A stretch of 64,000 bases of DNA from Eublepharis macularius. Its lineage: Eukaryota > Chordata > Lepidosauria > Squamata > Eublepharidae. A model generated the notes under the pieces. That model did no database searches, had not been told where the DNA came from, and saw nothing but the letters and a program-made list of their open reading frames with translations. Below, piece by piece: positions 1 to 10,616 of this stretch (positions are counted from its first letter, which is position 1; every line of letters starts with the position of its first letter). A program made the position numbers and the translations under genes. The stretch is from positions 143,291,464-143,355,463 of the forward strand of contig NC_072796.1 in the NCBI RefSeq assembly GCF_028583425.1, given 5' to 3'.

Positions 1-333
1 AGTGGCTGCTATGCCGGATCTTGTCCAACTTCGTAGGCAGCCAAGACGTTCTGTGCAACTGAGTGGCTTGCTACTGTATTAGCTGTCAGGCCAAACAACA
101 GCTCCAAGCGACCTCGCTTCCATTGAGTTACAGAGGCCGAGGTGAACCTGCCCTCTGGAATCCTGACCCTCTCCCTCCAACACACGGGTGGCAGCTGCAG
201 CAGGTCACGAGGGACCCAGTGCAGGGTGCCCTTCCATCCAGGGCTCAGCCGCCAGGGAGATTTCACAGGGCCGATACATGGAAGGGGCCATCCCACACCT
301 TCTCCTCCCCAAAGAGGTCCCGGTTCTGTTCTC

Positions 334-450
334 CCCCATTTTATTCTCAACAAGCCTGTGAGGTGGGCTGAGGGAACTCCCACCAGCCCAAGGTCACCCG
401 GGGAGCTTCCAGGCAGACAGGGCTGAACAAGGGTCTCCTCCATCAGCCAC
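334..450 (-). mobile_element. tRNA-derived SINE fragment
   Basis: The plus strand reads as the reverse of a CORE-type SINE body: a TTTATTCTCA..CCTGTGAGGTGGG block, then CCAAGGTCACCC, then a degraded promoter-side segment. The same order of blocks is seen at 3562-3828 and 45625-45840. The head is missing. Confidence 0.6.
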
Positions 451-2850
451 TTGACTCACGAGGCAGAACTGGACCGAGAGCTTTGTTCTGCTTTGACCTC
501 CTGCTCCCAGAAAGGCATGGCCTCATCTCCTTTCCTGGCATCAGTAAAGCCCTTGCCTGACCTCACAGCTGACAACAAGAAAGCAAAGCCTACCGGACAG
601 GGGCCACGCTGCCTAGCAGCTCTAAGCCTCGGGGGGGAGGGGTCCCCACTGGGCCTTGTTTCCTTCCACCCTGCTTGAATGGATATTCTCCTCAGGAAGG
701 CTGCGTCAACAATGCACGCCCAAGCAGGGAGTGGGTGTTGCAGAAGACACGAAAACCAGGCTGGACTCCCCACCCCCCCCCCATTTCAAAGAGATGGCCA
801 GTTCCGACCACAGCTCCACGCTCTCGGCAGGCTAGCCACTTCCGCTGCAGAGGCCTTTGGGTGACTAAGGCTTGGCCCTCTGCTGCCTGGCTCCATTACA
901 CCCGAGCTCAGCGTTTCTCTTGCCCACGACTGACAGGCCAATCTTTTCACCAAATGTTCTAATGCAAAATAGCCCCTCCGGTGAGTGTCAGAAGGACAAT
1001 ATACAGTGTTGCTTTTGGAACCCTCAAGAAAGCTCCACGGGTCAGCATTATTTAGTAAAAATGAGCAAGAGAGAACAGAAGGGCCACGCGGAAGGTAAAC
1101 TAATTCTGGAGAGGGGGGAAGAAGAACAAACAGCAAGGCAGGCGGCCAGATGAGGGTGTCTGTGTGGATTTATTTTTACCAAGAGAAATTTTAAACCTTT
1201 CAGTTGTGTGGGTGACGGGGGTCTTGTAAAAACAGCCGTGCCTTGTAAACGCAGTCTGGCCAGGAGGAAGTACTTGCGGCGTCCCGACAGCGGAGCTCCA
1301 GAGCTGAGCCAAGCTAAATGGAGCTCCCAAAGGCGGTGAGGGAAGCGTGCCGACACACAGGTGCAGATACCCCAGTTGGCAAATCTGTTTAAAATTACTC
1401 TCATGGACAGACTCCAGCACCCAGCAGACTGGGAGAGAAGAAACAGCCCCTTAGCCTCACTTTCCTGCATGGAGAGGAAGATCTGCTTTGCAAGGCCCAG
1501 GAAAATATGGGAAGCATATCTCAGAAGAACATAAGCAGCATCCCGGGGGCTTACCACCTGCCCCCCCCCCCTCCTCAGACAGAGGTCAGCTGTAATAATG
1601 ACTTCAAAGCCTGGATCTTCCAGAAAGCCGGTGAGGTTGGGGGTACTTCAATTTAGGCGCTGCTTGGGTGGTGGTGTTACTACAGCTAGAGACCTGGATT
1701 GCAAAGCTGAAGACAGACAACAGAGCTTCCTTATGACACGCTCGTGCAGCCTCACAAGTCGGCCGCTTAACTCATCACACAGCACTTTTGGCCTCATTAG
1801 TCCTTGCAGAGACACGTACAGCCAAGGCAGAGGGGAGACACACCTCCTCTGGCCAGCAATGAATTACCCATCACCACCATCCTTCAAACACAACCCGGTA
1901 GTACTGGGATCTGAACCTGGATCCAAGTCCAAGATTCCAGTCAACGAAAAGAGGCCAGCAAGTTCCTGGAGAGCATTTGCCAGGGTCAAGAGGGAGACAT
2001 TAACCTCGAGCCCTTCAGGTCTTGCAAGGAAAGAGCCAACACCAGCTTTTTAAAAGGGAGCTATCAGATTTAAGCGGACGACTGTTCCAGACATTACAAA
2101 AAAAAACTTGGAAGGAAGCTTTTGGCTCACAACTCCCAGTTTTAGGAGTAGGCTAGGGATCCAAAATAAATGAACACAGGAAGGAGAACCAGAGGCCAGC
2201 GGAAGCTGCAGCTCTGGAAAGCCCAGGGGGAGGCTGTCTCAGGCAAAGGACTCCCAACTCCTGCCCCCAAAGCAAAGCTCCCATGTGCTTCTTGGCAGGT
2301 GACACGACAGGCTAGTCCTTAGCTGACTGCTTCTTTAAACACCTTTGGGTGCACCGCACTCCTGTCGCCTACTGTCACAAGGGCACAACAAGGAAGAACA
2401 CGGCGTTATTCCCTTCTTACATTTGAAGGGACCCACAAAAGCAGGGGCAGGGCTTGGGGCCAGGTTTCGGGAGTCCCCCTTTCTTCTCCATAGGGCCACA
2501 CTGGTTTCTTGAGTATCATCTCTACCACTTTTCCCTACCCCTTAAAATCTACTTTGCTCGTGGAACTTAAAGGGGCCTTACCCCCAACTAAAACAAAGTC
2601 AAAGCAGATACAAAGACAACACCTCTGCCTGAAGCAACTAAAACATCACCAGGCATGCGCAAGCTTCCAAGGTCAGGATTCTGCAGGCCGAACAGTGACT
2701 TTGCCCCCCCCCCCAATGGCTGCTCACCCCGCCTCTCCCTCTCCTCCACGTTCAGACTGGGAGCTCCCCACAGACAGCAATGCTGCTGCAGGGGGCACCA
2801 CTTTGGGCCAGCCAAGCTGCCTCCTTTTTGAGTAGATTTGTGGCTGGAGT

Positions 2851-4150
2851 TTTATTCATTTTTGTTATATATCGTCTGCCTTCCTCACAGAGACTCAAGG
2901 CGGATTACACAGTGTAAGATTACAACCAACAGCTGGGACGTTCAATAAACAATCGATTGCAGAAAATCTGAATAGAAGCATACATTTGAATAAAGAATAC
3001 AGGGATGAAACTGTGCCTGTCCCTTTGGAACTTTGCCTTGGGACACCACTAAAGGCGGCTGGAAGCCCCCGGGGATCCAGGCAGGCTTACCAGGACCTTC
3101 TACGGCTAAAACAAAACATAAATAACTCGACACGACATATTAGACAAATTAGAAACTACCCTGTAGGAGCATATCTACATCAGTACAGAGTACTCAATAA
3201 TATAGTCTACAGTCCCTCTCCCTTTCAGTCTCTCTGAACCATTTCCTTACACCACAGCCCTAATGCCAGAGTAGAAATCCCTCCTGAAAAATTCAGTTTT
3301 GCATAGTTTGTGGAAGGTCTAGAGAGTGTACGCTTCCCTGGCCCCTTCCGGCAGGCCATTCCATACAGTGGGGCCATAACAGAAAATGCACATCTGGTGG
3401 GGGAGGGAGGTATCTGCAGAGGATACGGGGAGGGGCACTCCTGCAGATATGAGGGAACAAAGCCACAAAGGACTTTGAACTGAGCTCGGTAACTGATTGG
3501 TAGCCAATGAAATGACTGCAGAATGGAAGTAATATGCGTGCTCCACATAGCTCTCGATAACAACAACAAGAAGAATAACAACAACATTCGATTTATATAC
3601 CGCCCTTCAGGATGACTTAACACCCACTCAGAGCAGTTTACAAAGTATGCCATTATTATCCCCACAACAACAAACACCCTGTGAGGTGGGTGGGGCTGAG
3701 AGAGCTCCAGAGAGCTGTGACTGGCCCAAGGTCACCCAGCTGGCTTCAAGCGGAGGAGTGGGGAATCAAACCTGGCTCTCCAGATTAGGCTCCCAAGCTC
3801 TTAACCACTACACCAAACTGGCTCTCCAATAACCAAGCTGCAGTGTTTTGACTAACTGGCGCCTCCGAGTGGACTCTGAGGGGAGACCAATGGAGAGTGC
3901 ATTGCAGCAGTCTAGCCTCAATGTTACCATGGCAGGGATCCAGGCGGCCAGATCGTCTGTATCAACGGAGGGGTCGTCTTCTGGGCTCAGTGGAGCTGGG
4001 AGAAGGCCTTTTGTGCAGCTACATTGACTGGATTATCTAGCAGCAGTGCTGGATCCAGTAGAAGCCCCTGACTCTTAACCAAGCCTGCAAGGGTCAACTG
4101 AACCCCATCAAAAGCAGGGTCTTCCCCTTCCCAACCAGCATCACTTGTCA
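2851..4150 (-). mobile_element. L2-like LINE 3' part, interrupted by a SINE
   Basis: In reverse orientation this carries a LINE 3' tail (GGCGGATTACACAGTGTAAG at about 2900) and 3' UTR, and then the C-terminal reverse-transcriptase region. The decayed minus-strand frame at 3225-3677 contains HITSILQSFHWLPI, the counterpart of HITPVLRQLHWLPV in the better copy at 7444-8748. The coding part is cut by the SINE at 3562-3828 and resumes at ATAACCAAGCTGCAG. Related copies lie at 25640-26450 and 41328-42060. The right boundary is approximate. Assignment to L2 rather than another Jockey-type clade is by resemblance. Confidence 0.75.
3562..3828 (-). mobile_element. tRNA-derived SINE with LINE-like tail
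   Basis: Read on the minus strand: a tRNA-like head (GGTGTAGTGGTTAAGAGC, then a B-box-like GGTTTGATTCCCC), a CORE-like middle with GGTGACCTTGGGCCAGTCAC, and a tail GGGCGGTATATAAATCGAAT followed by GTT repeats. ATAAC occurs on both sides (3557-3561 and 3829-3833), consistent with a short target duplication inside the older LINE. Confidence 0.85.
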
Positions 4151-5988
4151 AACAATGACTTACCAAAGGTACACAATAGGAAGACGGGCAGCCTTCGAAG
4201 AGCCAGTCTAGACACAAATGAGGTCGGAGCTCCCCCAACCCAAACATGCTGTTGTTACAGAGAGACACATGATGTTGGGGAGCCAACATTCTCCTGCACA
4301 CCAGGGCACAATCTGGCCTGGGAATATGGATTGGGGGGGGGGGGTAGCCATCCCTCCCCCATTGCGTTCCTGAGGCACCACAGGGGAGCCGTATTTGAAT
4401 ACTTAGGCCGTAAAAGCTATTGATTTTTAGAATGCTGAGACAATAGTGCGGGGCAAATCCACCCATGGGAAGTCTACAGAGCAGCATGCTCAGACTGCCT
4501 CATAGGGGAATGACACATAAGACAAAGTGTGTGTGTGTGGGGGGGGTCTGCTGATCCTTAGCCACAGCTAACAGACGGGCACCTGCCCTCTTAGCAAACT
4601 GGCATCAAGTGCCCTAAAGGAGGGAAGAGTGCAAAGCCTTTGTTCATCTCAGCCCCACAGGAAACGGGATGGAGAAACTGTTTGACCCTCTCCGAATCTG
4701 CTTCCTATCCTTACCTTTCACTGCAGCAAGCTCTTGACAAGGGGGGGGGGGGACGAGCAGTTGTCTGCTGCTCTCTGTTTAGTGAACCGCAGAAGCTAAA
4801 AAGAATCCGCCAAGGAAGCTCTGAGTGGGCCGGCTCCTGCAGGGGCAATAAAGCGTCGACTACAATGAGCATGGTCTTGGATTTGCCAGAAAAGAGGCCC
4901 ACGCCAAGGCACAGCCAATAAACTTTCATGCAGCTGGCTCCCAGCCACATGCACTCACGGTGCACGACAGAGACCCTGCTCACAGGAGGACACATGCTGG
5001 GACCATAAACTCTCTTCAGTGCCGATAAAAGGCCTGATAGAAATCGCACCTGGTGCTGTGAGTGGAGCAGAGGGAACAGAGACACTCCAACGGCACACCC
5101 TGGAAATCCCCAGTAAGAGGCATGTGCAGTCCCACATGGGATGCCTCAGGAGTCCAGAGTTTGTGGCGAATATGCGCAGGCAACGGCATGAGGCATTGCG
5201 CTCCTCTTTCCCCCCTTCTGTCAAGAGTTTCGTGCCTTTGTTGCCTGAAGCCATATTGGTGCAAAATCCAAATCCAAAAGCAAACCACGATCCACATTGC
5301 TCACGTTTGTGTCATGGTGGCTGATCCTAAAAAAAGGGTATTGTGTGGACTGTGGTTTGTTGTTGGAAATCTCACATTTGCGAAGTGACCTGGCACTTTC
5401 TTTCAATGAGTCTTCATTTCGGTTTGTGGGCACTGTGTAATCTCCTCCATTCATATTTGCACCAAAAAAATTAAGATTTAAAGCAGCTCAGTTCTGCTTT
5501 TCTTCTGAAATGAGAGGGGGCAGGATGGCTGCAGCAAACATCTCTTTACAGTAACAAGGCATGGTGCGTTAGTCCCACTGAGGCTGTGGTGGTCCTCCAG
5601 GAGCCACAAGATGTTCTGAAATACAACTCGCTTCTGTTCCAAAGTGAGCTACCCCGACCTGCACCCCAGCCATCCTGAATACCTCTGTGGGAAAGGAAAC
5701 ACAAGGCCCAGGCCCAAATGAAGGAAGGGTCCACAAAGCCAGCTGGAAGAGGGGAGGCAGAGTGGGGAACGAAAGGGCAGAGTCAGGCTTAGCACCGCTC
5801 CATTCCGCTTCTAGGAAAGGGAAAACAGCTCAGAATGTGTAACTGGAGTCCTGGCAATAAGGGAGAAGAGGCGCTCGTACCCGTGGGTCAGAAGCGGTTC
5901 AGGGGTTCCGAGCTTTCCCTCTGGATCTTCAAGAACGCCCCTTCCTCACGACTGAGGATGTTTCCTTTCTCCTTTTGCAAAACTGGCC

Positions 5989-6205
5989 ATTTATTTTATA
6001 TAATGATACTCTGCTTTTCTTGCCAATGGAGGCCTGTAACAGCTTGCGAAGTCATTTTCTTCTCCCTCCTTTCATCCTCACTACCACCCTATGAGATACG
6101 TTAGGCGGAAAGAGAGTGACGAACCCAATGTCAACCCGACACATTTCCATAGAAGGCTGAAGACGTGAACCTGGTTCTCCCAGATCCTAGTGTCTGAGAA
6201 TCTAC
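5989..6205 (-). mobile_element. tRNA-derived SINE (decayed)
   Basis: Reverse-orientation SINE body: a tail-side ATACTCTGCTTTTC segment, then CATCCTCACTACCACCCTATG and a degraded CTGGTTCTCCCAGATCCTAG head. It has the same block order as the other SINEs in the window but is more diverged. Confidence 0.6.
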
Positions 6206-6427
6206 TGAAAAGGCAAAGAACGAGGGGAAAGGGCAGTGTATGAAAAATCAGCCAATTATTTAAAAACCAGTAACACAAAGTGACCCAAAATAACCACAAT
6301 CATAACATGGAAAACACTCCCATTACCCATCATAAAGCAGGCGACCAAACACACTTCAGTATGCTTCTTCATCAGGGGTCCAATCTATCAACATCCGTAG
6401 CACAGCGCTGCCTCCCAGGTCAGAAAA

Positions 6428-6655
6428 TATATTTATTTACAGTGTTTATACCCTGCCCTTCTCCCCAGTGGGGCCCAAAGCAGCCTACATCATTCTCCTC
6501 TCGTCCATTTTATCCTCACAACAACCCTGGGAGGTAGGTCAGGCTGAGAATGTGGGACTGGCCAAGGTCATCCAGACTGCTTCCATGGCAGAGGGAGGAA
6601 TCCAACCCGGGTTGCCTAGATCCTAGTCTGGCACTCAGATCACTATGTTGCACCA
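6428..6655 (-). mobile_element. tRNA-derived SINE
   Basis: Reverse-orientation copy with all blocks: a TATACCCTGCCCTTCTCCCC tail, ATCCTCACAACAACCCTGGG, CTGGCCAAGGTCATCCA, and a head with AACCCGGGTTGCCTAGATCC. It abuts the AT-rich repeat at 6656, and the homologous AT-rich repeat at 37850 is also preceded by a SINE head. Confidence 0.75.
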
Positions 6656-7244
6656 ATATAGATAAAAGCACATGACAATAATCAGTACTGAGCAATACTA
6701 GGCCAAGCGCTTGTATTCTAGATGGACGTTCAGACTTTGCATGAACCGTCTCTGTGTGTTTTTTCTAAGTGTTAGGTAATTCTAACAGGTGTGCTTTAAT
6801 CTTTTGACAGTTAATTAAAATAGTGGACTCTATCGAGATTAATGTTCCTCTATCAGAGATTCAACCAGTAGTGATCTCTCAACTTAAATTTTTCTGACAC
6901 TTCTCAGAGGTTTATAGTTTTGTTTTGCAAGTTTGAGTATAACGTAATTTTTTACTAATTGGAAGGTTGTACAATAGAAACTATGAATATTCAATGAAGC
7001 ATCAGACCAATTATCATTTGTTTGTGCTATCATGTGAATAGACCTTAAATATTTGCATATGATGACTTATAAAATTGCAAACTCAGATAGAATGGCAGAG
7101 CTCTGATGGAAGAAATCTCTTGAGAGAATTTAGGTGAGAATTTATCTTTACCTATGCATTTCATAGAAACTTTGATTATGTTAAACTTGGAATTTATTAG
7201 GAAATGTTAGCAAACTTATTTCTTATTGCCTTCCTGTGTTCTGT

Positions 7245-8737
7245 TTTTATATTTATTTATTTATTTATTTATTTATTCAATTTATATACCGCCCATCCCA
7301 GGGGCTCTGGGCGGTGAACAGTTAAAATTGATAAAAACAAAACTAAAATCAATATACAAATAATAAAACAAATTAACAAGGTGCAGTGGTGGGGAGAACC
7401 TTCCCCACCCCAAAGGTGGGAGGCCGACATGGCACCGCCCCCTTCAATCACCAAACGCCTGGCGGAACAGCTCTGTCTTACAGGCCCGGCGGAACGATAA
7501 TATGTCCCGCTGGGCCCGGGTTTCCATTGACAGAGCGTTCCACCAGGCTGGGGCCAGGACTGAAAAAGCCCTGGCCCTGGTTGAAGCGAGGCGGGCTTCC
7601 TTAGGGCCGGGGACCACAAGTAAATATTTATTCGCTGATCGGAGCGATCTCCGGGGAACGTACAGGGAGAGGCGGTCCCGAAGATATGCCGGTCCCAACC
7701 CACTCAGGGCTTTAAAGGTAAGAACCAACACTTTGAACCTGATTCGGAATTCAACTGGAAGCCAGTGCAGCTGGCGCAGGACAGGTGTGATGTGTGACTG
7801 GTAAGGTATACCAGTCAGGACCCGTGCCGCCGCATTCTGGACCAGTTGTAGTTTCCGGATCAGGCCCAGGGGTAGCCCAGCGTAGAGTGAGTTACAGTAA
7901 TCTAGCCTGGAGGTGACCGTTGCATGGATCACTGTAGCCAGGTCCTGGGGCGTCAGGTAGGGGGCAAGTTGCCTGATCTGACGAAGATGGAAAAATGCAG
8001 ACTTGGCAACCGCCGTGACCTGGGCCTCCATCGATAGGGAGGCATCCAGGAGCACACCCAGACTCTTTACCACTGGCAAAGTTGCCAGTGGTGTCCCATC
8101 GAGGGCAGGGAGCTGGATCCCAACATCTGGCAGCCCCCGTCCCAGCTGCAGGACCTCCGTCTTCACTGGGTTCAATTTCAGCCTGCTCTGTTTCAACCAT
8201 GCTGTCACAGCCTCCAAAGCTCTGGCCAGATTGTCTGGGGCCGTGTCTGGCCGGCCGTCCATCAACAGAAAAAGTTGGGTGTCATCCGCGTATTGATGAC
8301 AACCCAGCCCAAACCTCCGCACCAACTGGGCGAGGGGGCGCATATAGATGTTAAATAACATTGGGGAGAGTATCGCCCCTTGGGGAACCCCGCACACCAA
8401 AGGGTGACGGGCCGATAGATCTCCCCCGAGCGCCACCCTCTGTCCCCGACCCTGGAGAAAGGAGACCAGCCACTGTAAGACTGTCCCCCTAATCCCCACG
8501 TCGGCAAGGCGGCTGGCCAACAAATCATAGTCAACCGTGTCAAACGCTGCTGTGAGATCAAGTAACACAAGCAGCGCTGACCCGCCTCGATCCAGATGCC
8601 TGCGAAGGTCGTCTGTGAGGGCAACCAAGGCTGTCTCCGTCCCATGGCCAGGACGGAAGCCAGACTGGAATGGGTCCAGGACTAGAGCATCATTCAGGAA
8701 TTCCTGCAGTTGTACTGCCATAAATATAGGATTTATA
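7245..8737 (-). mobile_element. L2-like LINE, 5'-truncated, reverse transcriptase open
   Basis: A minus-strand LINE truncated just before the reverse-transcriptase finger region and running to its 3' end: the coding frame, then a short 3' UTR, then TGGGCGGTATATAAATTGAA and AATA repeats (7245-7276). Low decay suggests a fairly recent insertion into the AT-rich repeat around it. Confidence 0.9.
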
Positions 8738-8748
8738 TTAATAACCAT
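7444..8748 (-). CDS. L2-like LINE reverse transcriptase (5'-truncated ORF2)
   Basis: An uninterrupted 434-codon frame encoding most of a non-LTR retrotransposon reverse transcriptase. Visible motifs in order are LDPFQSGFRPGHGTETALVA (about 24-43), DLTAAFDTVD with catalytic Asp (64-73), GVPQGAILSP (120-129), QYADDTQLFL with the catalytic Asp pair (152-161), and LKLNPVKTEVL. After these come the C-terminal SRLDYCNSLYAGLP and HITPVLRQLHWLPV blocks typical of L2/CR1-group elements. The first roughly 12 codons, with the Met, come from flanking AT-rich sequence rather than the element, so this is not a true start. The N-terminal endonuclease is absent, and the copy cannot be autonomous. The frame is open probably because it inserted recently, not because the host uses it. 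Confidence 0.88.
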   Translation of the reverse strand: MVININPIFMAVQLQEFLNDALVLDPFQSGFRPGHGTETALVALTDDLRRHLDRGGSALLVLLDLTAAFDTVDYDLLASRLADVGIRGTVLQWLVSFLQGRGQRVALGGDLSARHPLVCGVPQGAILSPMLFNIYMRPLAQLVRRFGLGCHQYADDTQLFLLMDGRPDTAPDNLARALEAVTAWLKQSRLKLNPVKTEVLQLGRGLPDVGIQLPALDGTPLATLPVVKSLGVLLDASLSMEAQVTAVAKSAFFHLRQIRQLAPYLTPQDLATVIHATVTSRLDYCNSLYAGLPLGLIRKLQLVQNAAARVLTGIPYQSHITPVLRQLHWLPVEFRIRFKVLVLTFKALSGLGPAYLRDRLSLYVPRRSLRSANKYLLVVPGPKEARLASTRARAFSVLAPAWWNALSMETRAQRDILSFRRACKTELFRQAFGD

Positions 8749-8876
8749 TTATATTTTGATTACTCGCTTCATTAAAAAACTAGGGTGTATTTTCAATAAA
8801 GTGAAATAAACTCTAGACAGGTGTCTGTTTGTTTGATAAAGAGTTGCAAAGCAATACTGAACCCTATATAAATAAA

Positions 8877-9094
8877 ATCAGAAAGAGTCCAGTAGCACCT
8901 TTAAGACTAACCAATTTTATTGTAGCATAAGCTTTCGAGAATCAAATTCTCTTCGTCAGTTTGTATCATGCATCTGACGAAGAGAACTTGATTCTCGAAA
9001 GCTTATGCTACAATAAAATTGGTTAGTCTTAAAGGTGCTACTGGACTCTTTCTGATTTTGCTACTACAGACTAACACGGCTAACTCCTCTGGAT
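8877..9094. mobile_element. Penelope-related foldback unit with target duplication
   Basis: Two copies of one sequence face each other. The left arm, read from its inner end, matches the right arm through CTGACGAAGAGAA, TTCTCGAAAGCTTATGCT and TTAAAGGTGCTACTGGACTC, and the right arm runs on to GGCTAACTCCTCTGGAT. A perfect 13-bp duplication, CTATATAAATAAA, lies at 8864-8876 and 9095-9107, so the foldback inserted as one unit. The family link to Penelope-like elements comes from the composites at 39160-39965 and 54500-55130. Confidence 0.8.
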
Positions 9095-10616
9095 CTATAT
9101 AAATAAATGTACTGATAAACAGGTGGTTCAAAGAACTTCTCTGTTTGACAAGTCTGAGAACTAATTGCTGAAAGCTTCCCAGGAGAAAAGACACATCTTT
9201 CTCTTGGCTAGCCGAAGCTTAGCTTCAGACACGGGCAAAAGCTCGTTACAACTATACCATGCTGGCTCTCTACATATAAATGCATGAAAACCATATATAG
9301 GGATCTTTTAGCCTCATCTTATAGGTACAAAATTATAATTCCAGAAATACAGGTACACTCTGATTACCTTATTGAGCCATATCCAGTCCAGCCAATATTC
9401 CTCCGCAGCCTAATTATCAATAACCATAATCAGCCGATCCTATGGGCTACTCAGTACAAGCCATCAAAGAGGATAAAATATCTTAGCAAACAATTGTTCG
9501 ACTAGACTATCGGTCTTGTTAATAAGAAAACGTGTATCTTTAGAATTACAATGAAGTCATAAAATGCAGTCCTACAAGGCTAGAAAAAGCCATTGGAAAG
9601 CGAGTCTTGCTAAAACATAGGTGGGAACTCAAAGGCAACACGCTCACTACGAGACTCTGGTGCCCGATCCTCAGTTTTTGCCACTGCATCATGCTGATGC
9701 TCATCGCCCTGGGAGTTCCCAGGAAACAACTAGCACCCCTTATCTTGCTTGCAGCCTAAGGCTTCGTAGTAGATTTCAACAGCTGCTTGAGAGATACGGC
9801 TGGGGAAAAGCTCTGCCCTGAGCCCGGAATAAAGACTTCCAGGTCTGCAGCTAAGCAGGCATCCCTTTTCAAGGGCAAGAGCTAAAGGATGAGTCTCTGA
9901 CACACCACACCTGTCCCCACAATCACATCTCTAAGTCAAACAGGAAGCCAAGTTCTTAGGGGCCAGTTTTCATCACATCATCTACTTCTGCCACACAGCT
10001 ATGTGGATCCACAGCAAATAGGCGGCGGCCTTGTTCTTGGCTCAGCTCGAAAGAATGCTAGGTTGCAGTCAGAGAACGCTGCCTGGGAGCAGAGGACCCT
10101 CCCCGCTGATCTGGAATACCCTCCCAACTATGTACTGGACATTGTCCAGGAAAACCCCCACCCACATGAAACACATTCCAAGGAAAGGCCATACGACAAG
10201 ATGATTCAAAGGACCAGGATCCAGACTGGTTGGTCCAGCCAACAGTCGTAAAGCTGTGCATTCCAGGGGTGAGGTGTTAATAAAGCTATTTGTGGCTGGA
10301 AGAAGGTGGTCTCTGTCCTGGCCCCAAAGCAGCTGAGGCCGCAGCTGTCAAGGACGGTACCACAGAAGCCACAAAACAGCAACGGGTGACCGCCTGAGGT
10401 CACTGACTCATCTTCCAGGAAGAGGGAGATTCATACACTTGGCCCTCCATTTGAACACCGACTGATATGAGCCACTCTGCACAGCTGGAGGAAGTTTACC
10501 ACAGCGCTTCCTAACTAAGAGAACAGCCAATAGCCCTGGAGTTTCGTCTGAAATGCTTCCTTTTAAACCCCCAGAAGCTGGGATTAAGCAGTGGGATTAA
10601 GCAGGGATTAAGCAGT

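Larger units (their letters stand above)
6656..9270. repeat. AT-rich dispersed repeat, copy 1 (interrupted twice)
   Basis: Three pieces, 6656-7240, 8738-8863 and 9108-9270, align in order with 37850-38830. Shared landmarks are TGTATTCTAG, CTTTGACAG followed by CAATTAAAA-type sequence, GAATATTCAATGAAGC/GAATAATTAATTAAAT, ATGCATTTCATAG and CATTTATATTTT. The interruptions are the LINE at 7245-8737 and the foldback unit at 8877-9094. I do not recognise the family; no coding frame is visible. Confidence 0.6.

Noticed and set aside
3562..3828. tRNA gene on the minus strand
   Set aside because: Only promoter-box similarity remains, with no cloverleaf, and it is followed by a SINE body and LINE-like tail.
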